The notes: generated by a model not told the origin, from the sequence alone. A stretch of DNA of 64,000 nucleotides from Corynebacterium parakroppenstedtii (GCF_019754935.1 NZ_JAGSOA010000001.1:992001-1056000); one strand, 5' to 3'. Shown: positions 27,980 to 40,205, counted from the first letter of the stretch. Program-made: numbers and translations.

Positions 27980-28384
27980 TTAAACGCGGCGACGCTTCGG
28001 CGGACGGCAGCCGTTGTGCGGCTGAGGCGTGACGTCGGAGATGGAATTGACTTCCAAGCCGGCTGCTTGCAGGGAACGGATGGCGGTCTCACGACCTGAC
28101 CCCGGGCCCTTGACGAAAACTTCAACCTTCTTCAGGCCATGCTCCTGAGCCTTGCGAGCTGCGGATTCTGCGGCCATCTGTGCGGCGAAGGGGGTGGACT
28201 TACGGGATCCTTTGAATCCGACGTGTCCGGAGGAAGCCCAAGAGATAACAGCACCGTTGGGGTCCGTGATGGACACGATGGTGTTGTTGAAAGTGGACTT
28301 GATGTAGGCGTGGCCGTTGGCCACGTTCTTCTTGACGACGCGACGGCCAGAACGGCGTGCGCCGGAACGAGTCTTCGGAGGCAT
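27980..28384 (-). CDS. rpsK: 30S ribosomal protein S11
   Basis: A 134-residue S11 with [19 protein letters not shown] and the C-terminal block [17 protein letters not shown]. It forms part of the 30S platform. Three bases separate it from the end of rpsM. Confidence 0.98.
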
Positions 28385-28387
28385 AAA

Positions 28388-28756
28388 TTACTTCTTCTTT
28401 CCTGCGATCGTCTTCTTCGGGCCTTTACGGGTACGAGCGTTCGTCTTGGTGCGCTGACCGCGAACGGGCAGGCCACGACGGTGGCGGAGACCCTGGTAGC
28501 TGCCGATTTCAATCTTCCGACGAATGTCAGCTTGAACCTGGCGGCGGAGGTCACCTTCGACGGTGTACTCGGCCTCGATAGCGTCACGAAGCTTCGCGAC
28601 CTGATCGTCGGTCAGAGCGTCGGTACGCAGGTCAGGAGAGATTTCTGTCTTCTCAAGAAGCTGCTTAGCACTGGTTGGTCCAATGCCATAGATGTAAGTG
28701 AGAGCGACTTCCATGCGCTTGTTGCGCGGGAGGTCAACTCCTGCAAGGCGTGCCAT
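28388..28756 (-). CDS. rpsM: 30S ribosomal protein S13
   Basis: A 122-residue S13 beginning [20 protein letters not shown], with [20 protein letters not shown] and a lysine-rich tail. It contacts the P-site tRNA and the 50S subunit. No rpmJ gene lies between infA and rpsM, as in other corynebacteria. Confidence 0.98.
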   Translation of the reverse strand: MARLAGVDLPRNKRMEVALTYIYGIGPTSAKQLLEKTEISPDLRTDALTDDQVAKLRDAIEAEYTVEGDLRRQVQADIRRKIEIGSYQGLRHRRGLPVRGQRTKTNARTRKGPKKTIAGKKK

Positions 28757-29031
28757 ATGGCAAAATCCTTCCGGTTGTCACGGTGGTTTTCTCCCCATTC
28801 ATCCTTGACGATTGGTCAATGGTGCTCGGTCGGCGCCGAGTAGCGCACTGAAGCTTGTGACAAGGCTCCGGCCACCGTGGCCAGAGGCTGTATCGTGGGG
28901 CGGAAACAAGCTGGTTAAACACGCTGTTAACCAGGCAATTGTCTTTCGAACTGTGCGGTGGCCGCTGAATTTCGGGCCGCGGAAGCTCTACCGCCCTACG
29001 GAGATGAGGAGGCTGATAGGTTTAAATCTGC
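28757..29031. other. infA-rpsM intergenic region, no gene
   Basis: A 275-base gap inside the operon. I find no rpmJ (L36) and no other convincing frame. A promoter or processing site for rpsM may lie here, but none is clear. Confidence 0.5.
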
Positions 29032-29253
29032 TTACTTGTAGCGGTAGACGATACGTCCACGGGACAGGTCATAGGGAGAGAGCTCCACCACGACGCGGTC
29101 CTCGGGAAGAATACGGATGTAGTGTTGCCGCATTTTGCCGGAAATGTGAGCGAGCACCTTGTGCCCATTGTCCAGCTCTACACGGAACATCGCGTTGGGC
29201 AAAGGCTCGACAATGCGGCCTTCGACCTCGATGGCGCCTTCCTTCTTGGCCAT
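29032..29253 (-). CDS. infA: Translation initiation factor IF-1
   Basis: A 73-residue S1/OB-fold factor starting [20 protein letters not shown], with [20 protein letters not shown] and ending [14 protein letters not shown] lies close to the ATG at 29253. First gene of the rpsM-rpoA operon here; in many bacteria it follows map, but a sugar and arginine region now separates the two. Confidence 0.97.
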   Translation of the reverse strand: MAKKEGAIEVEGRIVEPLPNAMFRVELDNGHKVLAHISGKMRQHYIRILPEDRVVVELSPYDLSRGRIVYRYK

Positions 29254-29587
29254 ATCCTCCACGTTTCCCGATGCTTCGGCAAGCATCTGGTTGACTACGT
29301 TTATGCAGGTAAAACCGCCTTGTCAGGCCTTTTAAAACCGGCTGACGAGGCAGACTTCAGCGTCTCTCATGTCGTTGAAAGACACCGTTCAGAAATAATA
29401 CACATCACCTGCGAAAACGTCTAGTTCAGGGACGCTCACCACGACCCCTCCCCCAAGTCCCGCCGAGGAGCCCGCCATCAAACGGAGATACCGCTCAAAT
29501 AAAGAGAACAGACTAAATTTTTGTGTTCTGCAACACATTCCTTGTAGCGCTGTGAGGCATGTGGCACTCTAGGAGCATAGATCCACA

Positions 29588-29626
29588 GGATTGTTACCCC
29601 AGGGGATATTGGGGGCAAGACCTGAG
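29588..29626 (+). promoter_or_regulatory. Ribonucleic antiterminator (RAT) for a BglG/LicT-type protein
   Basis: The motif starts GGATTGTTACC and ends GGCAAGACCTGA, matching the two-sided RAT stem bound by BglG/LicT antiterminators (known consensus GGATTGTTAC...GGCAAAACCTAA, from memory). It overlaps the first arm of the terminator that follows, so RAT folding excludes the terminator. A gene for such a protein lies 3.7 kb downstream in the same cluster. Confidence 0.88.
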
Positions 29627-29671
29627 ACGGATGCAACGTCGACGCGTTGTGGCCCGTCTCGGGTCTTTTTT
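29617..29671 (+). terminator. Conditional leader terminator of the beta-glucoside PTS operon
   Basis: Arms AAGACCTGAGACGG (29617-29630) and CCGTCTCGGGTCTT (29654-29667) pair over 14 bases with one G-U, followed by TTTTTT. The first arm shares bases with the RAT, the standard mutually exclusive arrangement. Without sugar-activated antiterminator, transcription should stop before the PTS gene at 29727. Confidence 0.9.
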
Positions 29672-29726
29672 CATGCGCGAAAGAAGAAGCACCTTACGGA
29701 AGGAAACACCATGCGGAAGGACAATC

Positions 29727-31754
29727 ATGGTCACAAAAACTGATTTTGCGCCTCTAGCCGAGCACGTTATTCCAGCACTCGGCGGACCCGACAACATCCG
29801 AAGCGTCACCCATTGTGCAACACGGCTCCGGTTCAAAATCCGCGATGCGGAGAAAGTAGACAAGCGCGCCGTCGAAGCCGCACCTGGTGTCGTGACATTG
29901 GTTGTTGCCGGCGGTCAGCATCAGGTCGTCGTCGGCAATGAAGTTCCACTTGCGTACCAAGCAGTAATTGCACAACCCAACATGCAGGCAAAAGGCGTCA
30001 AGGGAGATACTGACCCGAGTGACACCGACGGCTCCGCCGCAGAGATCGATGACGAGAATTCTGAGAAGAAAAACCCGGTCAACGCCTTCATGGATCTCAT
30101 TTCTGCGCTGTTTAGCCCCATCGTCTGGTGCCTAGCAGGGTTAGGTCTTGGCAAGGCCTTTTTGACCTTGTTCACAACCTTAGATGTGTTATCGAAAAGC
30201 TCCGATACGTATCGCGTGTTCAACGCTGCCTTCGACGGCTTCTTCTACTTCCTGCCCTTGTTCTTGGCTGTCACAGCAGCCCGAAAATTCAAAGCAGACA
30301 TATTCATCGCGATGGCTACGGTCGCCCCGTTGGTTTATCCAGCCATTGTCGAAATTGGGACCCGGAATGACGTGCATTTCTTGGGCATTCCACTAAAAAC
30401 GGCGACGTACACGTCGTCAGTTTTGGCCCCCATTGTCGCGGTATGGATTGCAGCATATCTTCAACACTGGTTGGAGAGCACACTCCCCGGCGCGATCCGC
30501 AACTTCTTTACGCCACTCCTTGTTGTGGCCGTCATGGTGCCATTGACGCTGCTCACCATTGGTCCTGCCATGGGGTGGTTATCAGAAATCATTGCCCAGG
30601 GCGTGAATAGTGTTTTCCAGGCCGTTCCATGGGTTGGCGGGGCCATTATGGGCGCATTCTGGCAGGTCCTCGTTATTTTCGGATTGCATTGGGCTTTTCA
30701 GCCAATCTTCCTCAATGAGCTTGCAGTCAGCAATCAAAGTATATTGATGGCTCCATTGATGGCGGCTGTGCTTGCCCAGGCAGCCGCAGCAGCTGCGGTG
30801 TGGGTTCGCTCTAAAAACTCCGCGCGAAGGAAAATCGCCGGAGCCGGAACAATTTCGGGTTTTCTCGCGGGGGTCACTGAACCCATCATTTACGGCGTGA
30901 ACCTGCCGTTAAAATACCCCTTCTACGCAGGTTGTGTCGGTGGCGCAATCGGTGGGGCCATCATTGCACAGGGTAAGAACGCATTTAGCGCGTATGTATT
31001 TCCATCCATGTTGGCTTTACCTGCCACCACGAGTATCGGTTCATTCGCGGCTCAGCTCATCGGTTCTGGAACGGCAATCGCGATTGCGTTCATCGCCAGC
31101 TGGTTCCTTGTACCCTACGGGGAAAAGAAAGCCGATCAAGCCATCGCAATCCCGGGACATGAAACACAGTCGGATTCCCAAAAACATGACACAAACTCAT
31201 TTGCCACGGTGGAGAACGACACAGAACCGACGGAGCACCCGAGCTCCGCAGTTTCTCCCGTGGCTTCCACAGAGTCATCCACTACCGACGTAGCAACGTC
31301 GGCGGCCGTGGTGTCCCCCATCGAAGGAACTGTCATTGATCTCAAGGATGTTCCGGACAAAGTATTCGCCTCGGGCGCGATGGGAATGGGTGTGGGTATT
31401 AAGCCGTCTTCCGGCGTCATCACTTCTCCCGTGGAGGGGACCGTGATTGCCGCCCCTCGTTCAGGTCACGCGTACGGAATCCGGTCGGCATCAGGCGTCG
31501 AGGTTCTTATCCACGTGGGCGTCGATACTGTAAAAATGAACGGAGAAGGTTTCACGACATCCGTGTCGAGGGGGGATCATGTGACAACCGGGCAGCCTCT
31601 GGGAACGGCAGATCTTGGGGCCATCTCTGCATCCGGCTACGACGACACGACGGTGGTTGTGGTCACCAACTCACAAAAGCTTGCCGACGTTTTACTCGAC
31701 GTTTCCGCTGGTCGTTCCGTGAGCCACGATGTGCTGTTTACCGTCACGCCGTAG
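29727..31754 (+). CDS. bglF: Beta-glucoside-specific PTS enzyme EIIBCA
   Basis: A 675-residue three-domain sugar permease that imports beta-glucosides and phosphorylates them. The start is the ATG at 29727 (GGAAGGA five bases before). IIB: phosphocysteine C30 in SVTHCATRLRF. IIC: about ten membrane spans from residue 115 to 485, with GFLAGVTEPIIYGVNLP. A Ser/Thr/Glu-rich linker follows. IIA: active H596 in VEVLIHVGVDTVKMNGEGF. Gene order bglF-bglA-antiterminator and the RAT leader show catabolite- and substrate-controlled expression. Aesculin, salicin or arbutin are likely substrates by family. Confidence 0.95.
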   Translation: MVTKTDFAPLAEHVIPALGGPDNIRSVTHCATRLRFKIRDAEKVDKRAVEAAPGVVTLVVAGGQHQVVVGNEVPLAYQAVIAQPNMQAKGVKGDTDPSDTDGSAAEIDDENSEKKNPVNAFMDLISALFSPIVWCLAGLGLGKAFLTLFTTLDVLSKSSDTYRVFNAAFDGFFYFLPLFLAVTAARKFKADIFIAMATVAPLVYPAIVEIGTRNDVHFLGIPLKTATYTSSVLAPIVAVWIAAYLQHWLESTLPGAIRNFFTPLLVVAVMVPLTLLTIGPAMGWLSEIIAQGVNSVFQAVPWVGGAIMGAFWQVLVIFGLHWAFQPIFLNELAVSNQSILMAPLMAAVLAQAAAAAAVWVRSKNSARRKIAGAGTISGFLAGVTEPIIYGVNLPLKYPFYAGCVGGAIGGAIIAQGKNAFSAYVFPSMLALPATTSIGSFAAQLIGSGTAIAIAFIASWFLVPYGEKKADQAIAIPGHETQSDSQKHDTNSFATVENDTEPTEHPSSAVSPVASTESSTTDVATSAAVVSPIEGTVIDLKDVPDKVFASGAMGMGVGIKPSSGVITSPVEGTVIAAPRSGHAYGIRSASGVEVLIHVGVDTVKMNGEGFTTSVSRGDHVTTGQPLGTADLGAISASGYDDTTVVVVTNSQKLADVLLDVSAGRSVSHDVLFTVTP

Positions 31755-31805
31755 GCCGACGGCGGAATGACCGCAGCAGTAAAAATGCATCATCCACACC
31801 TTTGA

Positions 31806-33269
<1,464 letters not shown>

Positions 33270-33335
33270 AACGACAGCACCACTAAGGAGACAGGTCCAC
33301 TGAAGAAATAACGCACGCCAGGTGCAGGAGCTACC

Positions 33336-34208
33336 GTGAAAATCGTAAGGGTACTGAACAACAACGTCGTGCTGGCCACGCGCGACGACGGCGGGGAGGT
33401 TGTTCTCACCGGGTGGGGTCTGGGGTTCGGGAAGAAAGCCGGGCAGCCCGTCGATAAGTCGAAGGTAAAACAGGTTTTTGTTCCCGAACACGGCCGCAAT
33501 GTCGACAACATGGGTAGCCTGCTGGCGTCGCTGAATCTGGACTACGTGGATCTCGCCACCAATCTGGTCGATGGGGTGGCGGGTTCCCTCGTTCCACATC
33601 CGGAGTCAGCCACGGTCATTGCCCTGGCGGATCACATTCAGATGTCGGTCACAAGGCAAGGTCTAGCCGACGCGCCCGCGAATGATGGTCATCCACTGGA
33701 AGCCGAAGTCCGGCACTTATACCCGGACGAATACAGCGTCGCCGAACGAATGCTCGCTGAAACTAACGCATGGTTAGCCCGTCGGCACCAACCTCCACTC
33801 CCCCATGCCGAAGCCACGGCAATAACGCTGCATTTGGTTAACGCAGCTTTCCATACCGATGACCTCAGCGATACTTACACGATGACCGGGCTGTTTTCTC
33901 AGCTTTTCGACATCGTGGACTCCTCGCTGGGGATAACGATGGATCGGACCTCCGTCAACGCAGCTAGGTTCATCACCCACATGCGTTATTTCTTCGTCCG
34001 CGTCCGTAATGGCAATCAGCTCAACGAGGGAATGTCAGTTCTTCACGACAGCCTTGGACAGTCACACCCCGACGCCGTGTTGTGCGCGGACCGGCTGGCC
34101 AGCGTCCTAGAATTGCGGCTGGACACAGAGCTTACCGACGATGAACGAGCGTACCTCGCACTCCACGTCGCTCGGCTCAGCGCGGAAATTGGCAACGCTC
34201 ACCCCTGA
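33336..34208 (+). CDS. licT: BglG/LicT-family transcriptional antiterminator
   Basis: A 290-residue RNA-binding regulator. Residues 1-60 form the CAT RNA-binding domain (MKIVRVLNNNVVLATRDDGG, WGLGFGKKAGQPV). Two PRD domains follow, with conserved histidines in ALADHI, VRHLYPDEY, ITHMRYF and ALHVARL, which PTS proteins phosphorylate to tune activity. It should bind the RAT at 29588 when beta-glucosides are present and let transcription pass the leader terminator. Last gene of the cluster. Confidence 0.93.
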   Translation: MKIVRVLNNNVVLATRDDGGEVVLTGWGLGFGKKAGQPVDKSKVKQVFVPEHGRNVDNMGSLLASLNLDYVDLATNLVDGVAGSLVPHPESATVIALADHIQMSVTRQGLADAPANDGHPLEAEVRHLYPDEYSVAERMLAETNAWLARRHQPPLPHAEATAITLHLVNAAFHTDDLSDTYTMTGLFSQLFDIVDSSLGITMDRTSVNAARFITHMRYFFVRVRNGNQLNEGMSVLHDSLGQSHPDAVLCADRLASVLELRLDTELTDDERAYLALHVARLSAEIGNAHP

Positions 34209-34345
34209 ATCCCCCATGCCCCCATAACCGAGCGGCAATGCTGAGCGATATACCCGGCTACACTGGCCTCCACTAGTGCGGAAACAGCCACACGAAAACC
34301 CGCGCCCACAAAACATATCCACGCACAACGACGAGGTGAGAGCCC

Positions 34346-34900
34346 ATGACAACCAACCGCGAAAAGATGATCGCCGGGCAGGATTATGATGCCAGCGACC
34401 CTGAACTCGTCCAGGCCCACTTCGACTGTTTGCGCAAACTCGCCGAAATAAATGACCAAAGCCTGCTCGACATCACGCAGCGCCACGGCCTCTACAGCAA
34501 CCTGTTCAAAAGCTTCGGAAAGTCCTTTATCCAACACCCGTTTTGGTGCGATTACGGCTTCAACATCACCATCGGCGACGGGTGCTTCATCAACTTTGAC
34601 GCCATATTTCTTGACCCCGCCCCCATCACGCTGGGCGATCACGTTCAAATCGGGCCACGCTGCCAGTTGCTCACCCCGCTTCACCCCATGGAGGATCACG
34701 ACGCGCGGAAGGCCGGCGTCGAAAGTGCTGGGCCCATCACAATAGGGAATAACGTGTGGCTCGGCGGCGGCGTTATCGTCTGCCCCAATGTCACGATCGG
34801 CGACAATGCTGTTATCGGCGCGGGTTCCGTCGTCACGCGGGATATCCCCTCGCACACGTTCGCCGCGGGGAATCCGGCTCGCATCAAACGCGAAATCTAG
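34346..34900 (+). CDS. Sugar O-acetyltransferase (maltose/galactoside type)
   Basis: A 184-residue left-handed beta-helix acetyltransferase using acetyl-CoA. The N-terminus MTTNREKMIAGQDYDASDPE is typical of Maa/LacA/NodL. Hexapeptide repeats run from ITIGDGCFINF onward, and the catalytic histidine is in LLTPLHPMEDHDAR. Near the C-terminus, VIGAGSVVTRDIPSHTFAAG is diagnostic. It may acetylate non-metabolisable sugars for export, fitting its place beside the beta-glucoside cluster. Confidence 0.92.
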   Translation: MTTNREKMIAGQDYDASDPELVQAHFDCLRKLAEINDQSLLDITQRHGLYSNLFKSFGKSFIQHPFWCDYGFNITIGDGCFINFDAIFLDPAPITLGDHVQIGPRCQLLTPLHPMEDHDARKAGVESAGPITIGNNVWLGGGVIVCPNVTIGDNAVIGAGSVVTRDIPSHTFAAGNPARIKREI

Positions 34901-34943
34901 AAGTATCCGGGAACCCTCGCTAGGGCCTTCCCCTGCTAGGAGT

Positions 34944-36314
34944 CTAATACTCCACGGGATCGCGCAGAATCGGACACGTCATGCAATGTCCTCCGCCTCG
35001 CCCCCTGCCGAGCTCCGCGGAATTGATCGTCAGCACTTCGACGCCGGCTTCACGCAGGAGGGCGTTGGTGTGGACGTTCCTGTCGTATCCCATAACAACA
35101 CCCGGCTCCAGGGCCACCACGTTATTGCCGTCGTCCCACTGCTCGCGCTCGGCGGCGAAAGCCTCACCACCCGTCGGCACGATGCGAAGCTCATCCAACC
35201 CTAAAGCGCTGGTCACGGTGTCAATAAATGACCGCTCCTCGCGGTAAATCTGGAAGCCGCGGGGCTTATCCGACGGCAGCAGGGTGAATGGCCGAATCGC
35301 CTCCACCACATTCATAAATGCTGTCGCGACGTCGCGGTCGCAAAAAGTAAAGACCGTATCCAAGTGCATGCTGGCGCGGGCGGGAGCCATCTCCGCCACG
35401 ATAATCCGCTCTGCGGCACCCTGGAGGAATAAACTGCGCGCAAGCTGCGAAATCGCTTGCCACGACGACCGCTCCCCCATGCCAATGAGAACTATGCCCG
35501 ACCCTAGCGGCATAATGTCGCCACCTTCCAGGGTGGCCAATGCGTTTTTCTCGTCCGGATCGCCGTACCACACGGTGAAATCTCGTGACACAAAGCGCGG
35601 ATGGAAACGATAAATCGCGGTCAGGAGGATCGTCTCGCGCTCACGGACCGCCCAATGCATCGGGTTAATAGACACACCGCCGTAAATCCAGGCCGTCGTA
35701 TCCCGTGTGAACTGGGTATTCGGCAGCGGTGGCAGAATAAATTCCAGCTCCCCACGATGCCCAAACAGCGCACTAGTCACTGACCGGTTAAATTCCTTCG
35801 GCAAGTCCGTGAACGCAAGCCCGCCGATTAATAGAGTGGCTAGCCTCTCTGCGGGGAGCGACGAAAACCACCCGCGTAGTTCTTCGGCCAGCCCCAGACC
35901 CACCGAGTTCGGTGTCAACCATCGCTCCAGAATCCACTCCCTGGCCTCATTGATCTCCACGGTTTCACGCAGCAAATCATGAAGCTCTAAGACGGTGACG
36001 CCACGGTCGCGCATTTGCTCCACAAAGTCGTGGTGGTCGTGGCGAGCACGATCTACCCACAACATCTCGTCGAAAAGGAGGTCGTGGCAATTTCGTGGTG
36101 TCAGCCGTTGATGAGCAAGGCCGGGTGCGCATACGAGTACCTCACGGAGAGTACCGACCTCCGACCATGCACCGATTGTTGGTTTTCCGTCCGACCGGTC
36201 CTCTGCTGCGGGGATGCCCTTTGTCGTGGTTGTGGCCGTTCCGAGGGCATGATGAACGCTGCGGTTGGGTTCTTCACGGTTGGACTCTTCAGATAATGAT
36301 AAATGCGAGGACAT
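34944..36314 (-). CDS. arcA: Arginine deiminase
   Basis: A 456-residue enzyme converting arginine to citrulline and ammonia. Motifs: [44 protein letters not shown], and the catalytic cysteine C444 in [11 protein letters not shown]. The start is the ATG at 36314 with GGAGGAGG eight bases before it. No arcB, arcC or arcD is next to it in this window, so the remaining pathway steps must lie elsewhere or be absent. It may serve acid resistance or nitrogen supply. It follows map on the same strand. Confidence 0.95.
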   Translation of the reverse strand: MSSHLSLSEESNREEPNRSVHHALGTATTTTKGIPAAEDRSDGKPTIGAWSEVGTLREVLVCAPGLAHQRLTPRNCHDLLFDEMLWVDRARHDHHDFVEQMRDRGVTVLELHDLLRETVEINEAREWILERWLTPNSVGLGLAEELRGWFSSLPAERLATLLIGGLAFTDLPKEFNRSVTSALFGHRGELEFILPPLPNTQFTRDTTAWIYGGVSINPMHWAVRERETILLTAIYRFHPRFVSRDFTVWYGDPDEKNALATLEGGDIMPLGSGIVLIGMGERSSWQAISQLARSLFLQGAAERIIVAEMAPARASMHLDTVFTFCDRDVATAFMNVVEAIRPFTLLPSDKPRGFQIYREERSFIDTVTSALGLDELRIVPTGGEAFAAEREQWDDGNNVVALEPGVVMGYDRNVHTNALLREAGVEVLTINSAELGRGRGGGHCMTCPILRDPVEY

Positions 36315-36452
36315 TAAGTTTTCCTCCTCCGCGGGCACGGACTATGTGAGGACAAAGGCTTTGTCAGGGGTGATCGGCCTTCGATTCTCTATCAGTGTGC
36401 CCACTTGTATGGGTGCGCCACGATCACTTCCGGGCGTTCTATTCCGGGCGCT

Positions 36453-37298
36453 CTACTCCGGCCGTGGTGTCAAGATCCGTGGTCCGCCCGCCGTGGCTGC
36501 CACTGTGTGTTCCCAGTGTGAGGACCATGTTCCGTCGGTGGTGATCACTGTCCAATCGTCGTCAAGGACGGCAGTGTCATAAGTCCCTAATGTCAGCATC
36601 GGCTCGATCGCCAATACGGATCCCTCTTGGATTAGTGGGCCGCGGCCTGCTGGGCCCTCGTTCGCGAGATAAGGATCTTCATGCATTTCGTGGCCGATTC
36701 CGTGCCCGCCATAGCCATCGACAATCCCAAGTGAGACGCCGTATTTCTTTTCAGCCTCGCGTGTGGCCATTTCCAGGGCGTGAGATACGTCTGTGAGATG
36801 GGCTCCCGGCACCATGGCGCGTATGCCTGCAGCAAGTACGTCCTGGGTGGCTTTATCCAAGGAGCGTAGCGAGCCACCCGCAGCGGATTCGGGGTCGTCC
36901 GGCAACTCGTCGCCCTGCAACGCACCATTTTCGCCGATACCGAATGACCAGGCACTGTCGCCGACCCAGCCGTTGAGGGTGGCGCCACAGTCGATAGAGA
37001 TGTAATCCCCTGCTTCCACTATTTCCTCGGAAGTGGGGATTCCGTGGACAACGACGTCGTTGCGCGACGCGCAAATAGACGCGGGGAAGCCCCCGTATCC
37101 TAAGAAGGTGGGTGTGGCTCCTGCTTTCCTGATAACCCGTTCGGCCACCGCATTGAGCTCGAGCAAGCTGACTCCCGGTTTAGCCGCCTCTTTCACGGCA
37201 ACGAGAGCATTGCCGACGATCGCGCCGGCGCGTTCCATCTGGTCGAGTTCTTCCGGTGTTTTTGCAGCGATTTTCTTCTTCCGGCGACGAAAAGCCAT
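36453..37298 (-). CDS. map: Methionine aminopeptidase, type I
   Basis: A 281-residue metallopeptidase removing the initiator methionine. Metal ligands lie in [17 protein letters not shown] (two Asp), [12 protein letters not shown] (His), [11 protein letters not shown] (Glu) and WEHTVAAT (Glu). A basic N-terminus ([17 protein letters not shown]) precedes the fold. It follows adk in the usual secY-adk-map order; a hairpin in the 90-base gap may lower its expression relative to adk. Confidence 0.96.
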   Translation of the reverse strand: MAFRRRKKKIAAKTPEELDQMERAGAIVGNALVAVKEAAKPGVSLLELNAVAERVIRKAGATPTFLGYGGFPASICASRNDVVVHGIPTSEEIVEAGDYISIDCGATLNGWVGDSAWSFGIGENGALQGDELPDDPESAAGGSLRSLDKATQDVLAAGIRAMVPGAHLTDVSHALEMATREAEKKYGVSLGIVDGYGGHGIGHEMHEDPYLANEGPAGRGPLIQEGSVLAIEPMLTLGTYDTAVLDDDWTVITTDGTWSSHWEHTVAATAGGPRILTPRPE

Positions 37299-37335
37299 GG
37301 TGTTGCCTTTACGATGTGGGGACAGATATAACAAA

Positions 37336-37379
37336 ACTCCCCGTGGTGTACTGCTCCAGGCAGTTAAACCGACGGGGAG
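37336..37379 (-). terminator. Possible terminator/attenuator between adk and map
   Basis: Arms CTCCCCGT and ACGGGGAG enclose a long loop. Read on the minus strand it is followed by TTTTGTTA. Stem 8 bases; a partial terminator after adk is plausible. Confidence 0.45.
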
Positions 37380-37388
37380 GGAAGCAAA

Positions 37389-37943
37389 TTAGGAATCCAA
37401 AGCCTTAAGGGCTTCCATGGTCCGCTGATTAATGTCTTCGACGGATCCTTCGGCCACGATGCGGATAATGGAGTCCTTGTAGTACTCCAGCAGCGGCGCG
37501 GTTTCGTCGCGGTACACCTTCAAGCGGGTACGGATCACTTCTTCGGTGTCGTCCGCACGGCCACGGGCCAACATGCGTTCCACAACGACGTCTTCGGAGA
37601 CGTCGAACTGGACAACCGCGTCGAGCTTGGTCCCCAAGCCGTCAAGGATGTTCTTGAGTTCATCGCCCTGTTCCACGGTCCGGGGGAATCCGTCGAGGAG
37701 GAATCCGTCGGCAGCGTCGTCCTGGCTGAGCCGGTCCTTCACCATGTTGACGGTGACAGACGTCGGCACAAGCTTACCTGCGTCGATGTAGCTTTTTGCT
37801 TCCTGACCTAATTCGGTGTTGTTACCGATGTTTTCCCGGAATAGGTCGCCGGTGGACACGTGGGGAACGCCGAGTTTGTCGGAAAGAATGGCTGCCTGGG
37901 TGCCTTTACCAGCACCGGGAGGGCCAAGTAGAACGAGGCGCAT
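37389..37943 (-). CDS. adk: Adenylate kinase
   Basis: A 184-residue kinase (ATP + AMP to 2 ADP). P-loop [10 protein letters not shown] at residues 8-17, AMP site [10 protein letters not shown], then DGFPRTVEQ. The short LID ([15 protein letters not shown]) without zinc cysteines is typical of the short actinobacterial form. One base separates it from secY. Confidence 0.97.
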   Translation of the reverse strand: MRLVLLGPPGAGKGTQAAILSDKLGVPHVSTGDLFRENIGNNTELGQEAKSYIDAGKLVPTSVTVNMVKDRLSQDDAADGFLLDGFPRTVEQGDELKNILDGLGTKLDAVVQFDVSEDVVVERMLARGRADDTEEVIRTRLKVYRDETAPLLEYYKDSIIRIVAEGSVEDINQRTMEALKALDS

Positions 37944-37944
37944 A

Positions 37945-39273
37945 TTACTTCAAGAACCCTTCGTAGTTGCTCTGCATCAATTGTGATTCGATCTGCTGAA
38001 CTGTTGTCAGGCCGACGCTCACGAGAATCAGGATCGCGGTACCACCGAACGGAAGCGAACCGTGGGTTCCTCCGGACGAGGAAATTCCCATGTCGATCAA
38101 GATATTCGGTAACACGGCGATAACACCGAGGTAGAGCGAACCGACGAACAGCAGACGATTCATTACGTACCCAAGATACTCCGCTGTCGGCCGGCCCGGG
38201 CGAACGCCGGGAATGAAGCCGCCGTATTTCTTCATGTTGTCCGCCTGCTCATACGGGTCGTACTGGATGGACACGTAGAAGAAGCTGAAGAAAATGATGA
38301 GCGCGAAGTACAGGATGATGTACTGCCAGCTGGCCGGGTTCTGCAGGTACTGGATCACATCGCGCTGCCACCAGTTGTTCTTAACGTTCGTCTGCGACGA
38401 GTTCACAATCTGCGTAATCAGAACCGGCACATAAATCAGTGACGACGCGAAGATGACCGGAATAACACCCGCCTGGTTCACCTTCAGCGGCAGGTAGGTG
38501 GATGTCTCACCATATTGGCGACGCCCGACCATGCGCTTGGCGTACTGCACCGGGATGCGTCGCTGCCCCTGCTCGATGAAGATCACGCCGATGACCAGGA
38601 TGAGGACACCCACGACGACGAGGGCGAAAGCCAGCCCGCCGGAGCCACGGAGGATGGCGGCGCCGTCGGCAGGAAGCCTGGTAGCGATACCGGCGAAAAT
38701 GAGCAGTGACATGCCGTTGCCGATGCCCTTATCCGTGATGAGTTCACCGAGCCACATAACGAGCACCGCACCTGCTGTCATGACGAGAACCATCATGGTG
38801 ACGCCGAAGGTGCCGACGTTGGAGTCCAGGACCTGGACGCCTTCGCCCAAGAGTTGCTGGCGGTCAGCCAGGGCAACGATGCCAGCGGACTGGAGGAGGG
38901 CCAACCCTACTGTCAGATAGCGGGTGTATTCGGTCATTTTGGCCTGACCGGACTGGCCTTCCTTCTTCAACTGCTCGAACTTCGGGATCACTACGGTGAG
39001 CAGCTGAACGATAATCGACGCCGTAATGTACGGCATGATGCCGATGGCGAAGATCGATAGTTGAAGGAGCGCCCCGCCCGAGAACAGGTTGATCATCGAG
39101 TACACGGAGCTTTGATCTTGGTTCAGATCATGTAAGCGATCACTAATACTCGAGTAATCGACTCCTGGTGTGGGAATTTGGGAACCGATCCTGTACAAGA
39201 TGATCATTGTTATGGTGAACAAGATCTTCTTGCGAAGGTCAGGGTCCCGGAATACCGAGAGGAAAGCGGACAC
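37945..39273 (-). CDS. secY: Protein translocase subunit SecY
   Basis: A 442-residue channel subunit with ten membrane spans. I place the start at the GTG at 39273, four bases after AGGAGG, giving [20 protein letters not shown], as in other corynebacteria. Motifs include [20 protein letters not shown] and [15 protein letters not shown] plausible longer frame to 39342 is not supported. It opens the secY-adk-map unit, separated from rplO by a strong hairpin. Confidence 0.96.
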   Translation of the reverse strand: MSAFLSVFRDPDLRKKILFTITMIILYRIGSQIPTPGVDYSSISDRLHDLNQDQSSVYSMINLFSGGALLQLSIFAIGIMPYITASIIVQLLTVVIPKFEQLKKEGQSGQAKMTEYTRYLTVGLALLQSAGIVALADRQQLLGEGVQVLDSNVGTFGVTMMVLVMTAGAVLVMWLGELITDKGIGNGMSLLIFAGIATRLPADGAAILRGSGGLAFALVVVGVLILVIGVIFIEQGQRRIPVQYAKRMVGRRQYGETSTYLPLKVNQAGVIPVIFASSLIYVPVLITQIVNSSQTNVKNNWWQRDVIQYLQNPASWQYIILYFALIIFFSFFYVSIQYDPYEQADNMKKYGGFIPGVRPGRPTAEYLGYVMNRLLFVGSLYLGVIAVLPNILIDMGISSSGGTHGSLPFGGTAILILVSVGLTTVQQIESQLMQSNYEGFLK

Positions 39274-39391
39274 ATATCCTCCTGAGACAGTAAGGCATAA
39301 ATTTTTAGGCGCAGGCCAACGACTAACACACTCTAGCAGCACCGGCGGGTGAAGGCCTATCCGTTCGGACTTGGAAAAGGCCTGTTCGAGC

Positions 39392-39440
39392 GAAAAGGGG
39401 CGACCCTTTCACCTACTCAGGTGAAGGCCGCCCTCTTTTC
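39392..39440. terminator. Strong hairpin between rplO and secY
   Basis: Arms 39392-39414 and 39419-39440 pair over about 20 bases with few mismatches (GAAAAG...TTTCACCT against AGGTGAA...CTTTTC). T/A runs flank it on both sides, so it could act on either strand; here it should end the rpsH-rplO transcripts before secY. Confidence 0.7.
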
Positions 39441-39560
39441 CTATCAGTTCAGGCTTGTCCGGCCGCGTTGACTGTGATTTCCGTTACGACGCCACATGTG
39501 GGGCCATTCTCACAGTCACGAACAGTCACGAGCCGGAGCCCAGCGATGATGATCGCGTAA

Positions 39561-40010
39561 TTACTTGGTTTCGGTGACGGATCCACCGGCAGCCTCGATC
39601 TTCTGCTTGGCAGAGGCCGAGAACTTCGTTGCGGTCACGTTGACCGACGCGGTGATCTCGCCGTCGCCAAGAACCTTGACCGGCTGCTTTGCGCGGACCA
39701 GGCCGGCAGAGGCGAGGTCGGCGATGGTGACGTCGCCACCGTTTTCGAAGTGCTTCTGGAGGTCCGCAACGTTGACCACCTGGTAGGTGACCTTGTTGGG
39801 GTTCTTGAAGCCCTTCAACTTAGGCAGACGCATGTGGATCGGCATCTGGCCACCTTCGAACGCAGCAGAGACCTGCTTGCGTGCCTTGGTGCCCTTCGTA
39901 CCGCGACCAGCGGTCTTACCTTTCGATGCCTCACCGCGGCCGACGCGGGTCTTGGGCTTGTTCGCGCCCTTCGCTGGGCGCAGGTCATGAAGCTTGATGG
40001 GTTCGCTCAT
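39561..40010 (-). CDS. rplO: 50S ribosomal protein L15
   Basis: A 149-residue L15 with [20 protein letters not shown] and the glycine-rich [17 protein letters not shown] typical of its extended N-terminus. Last ribosomal gene before the hairpin at 39392. Confidence 0.97.
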   Translation of the reverse strand: MSEPIKLHDLRPAKGANKPKTRVGRGEASKGKTAGRGTKGTKARKQVSAAFEGGQMPIHMRLPKLKGFKNPNKVTYQVVNVADLQKHFENGGDVTIADLASAGLVRAKQPVKVLGDGEITASVNVTATKFSASAKQKIEAAGGSVTETK

Positions 40011-40016
40011 ATTTTC

Positions 40017-40202
40017 CTACTCCCCCGCCACTTCTTCGACCGTGACCAAGTGGCGAACCACGTTGACCATCCCGCGCACCTGAGGGGTGTCGGGCTGGAC
40101 GACTGAGTGACGAATGCGCTTGAGGCCGAGGGACCGAAGATTGTCCTTCTGCTTCTTTCTGGTACCGACGGTGCCTTTAACCTGTGTGATTTTCAGTGCC
40201 AT
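40017..40202 (-). CDS. rpmD: 50S ribosomal protein L30
   Basis: A 61-residue L30: [20 protein letters not shown], then [20 protein letters not shown]. Six bases before rplO. Confidence 0.96.
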   Translation of the reverse strand: MALKITQVKGTVGTRKKQKDNLRSLGLKRIRHSVVQPDTPQVRGMVNVVRHLVTVEEVAGE

Positions 40203-40205
40203 GGG

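Noticed and set aside
28757-29031. Search for rpmJ (L36) between infA and rpsM
   Set aside because: No frame with the L36 pattern; in corynebacteria the gene usually lies elsewhere.
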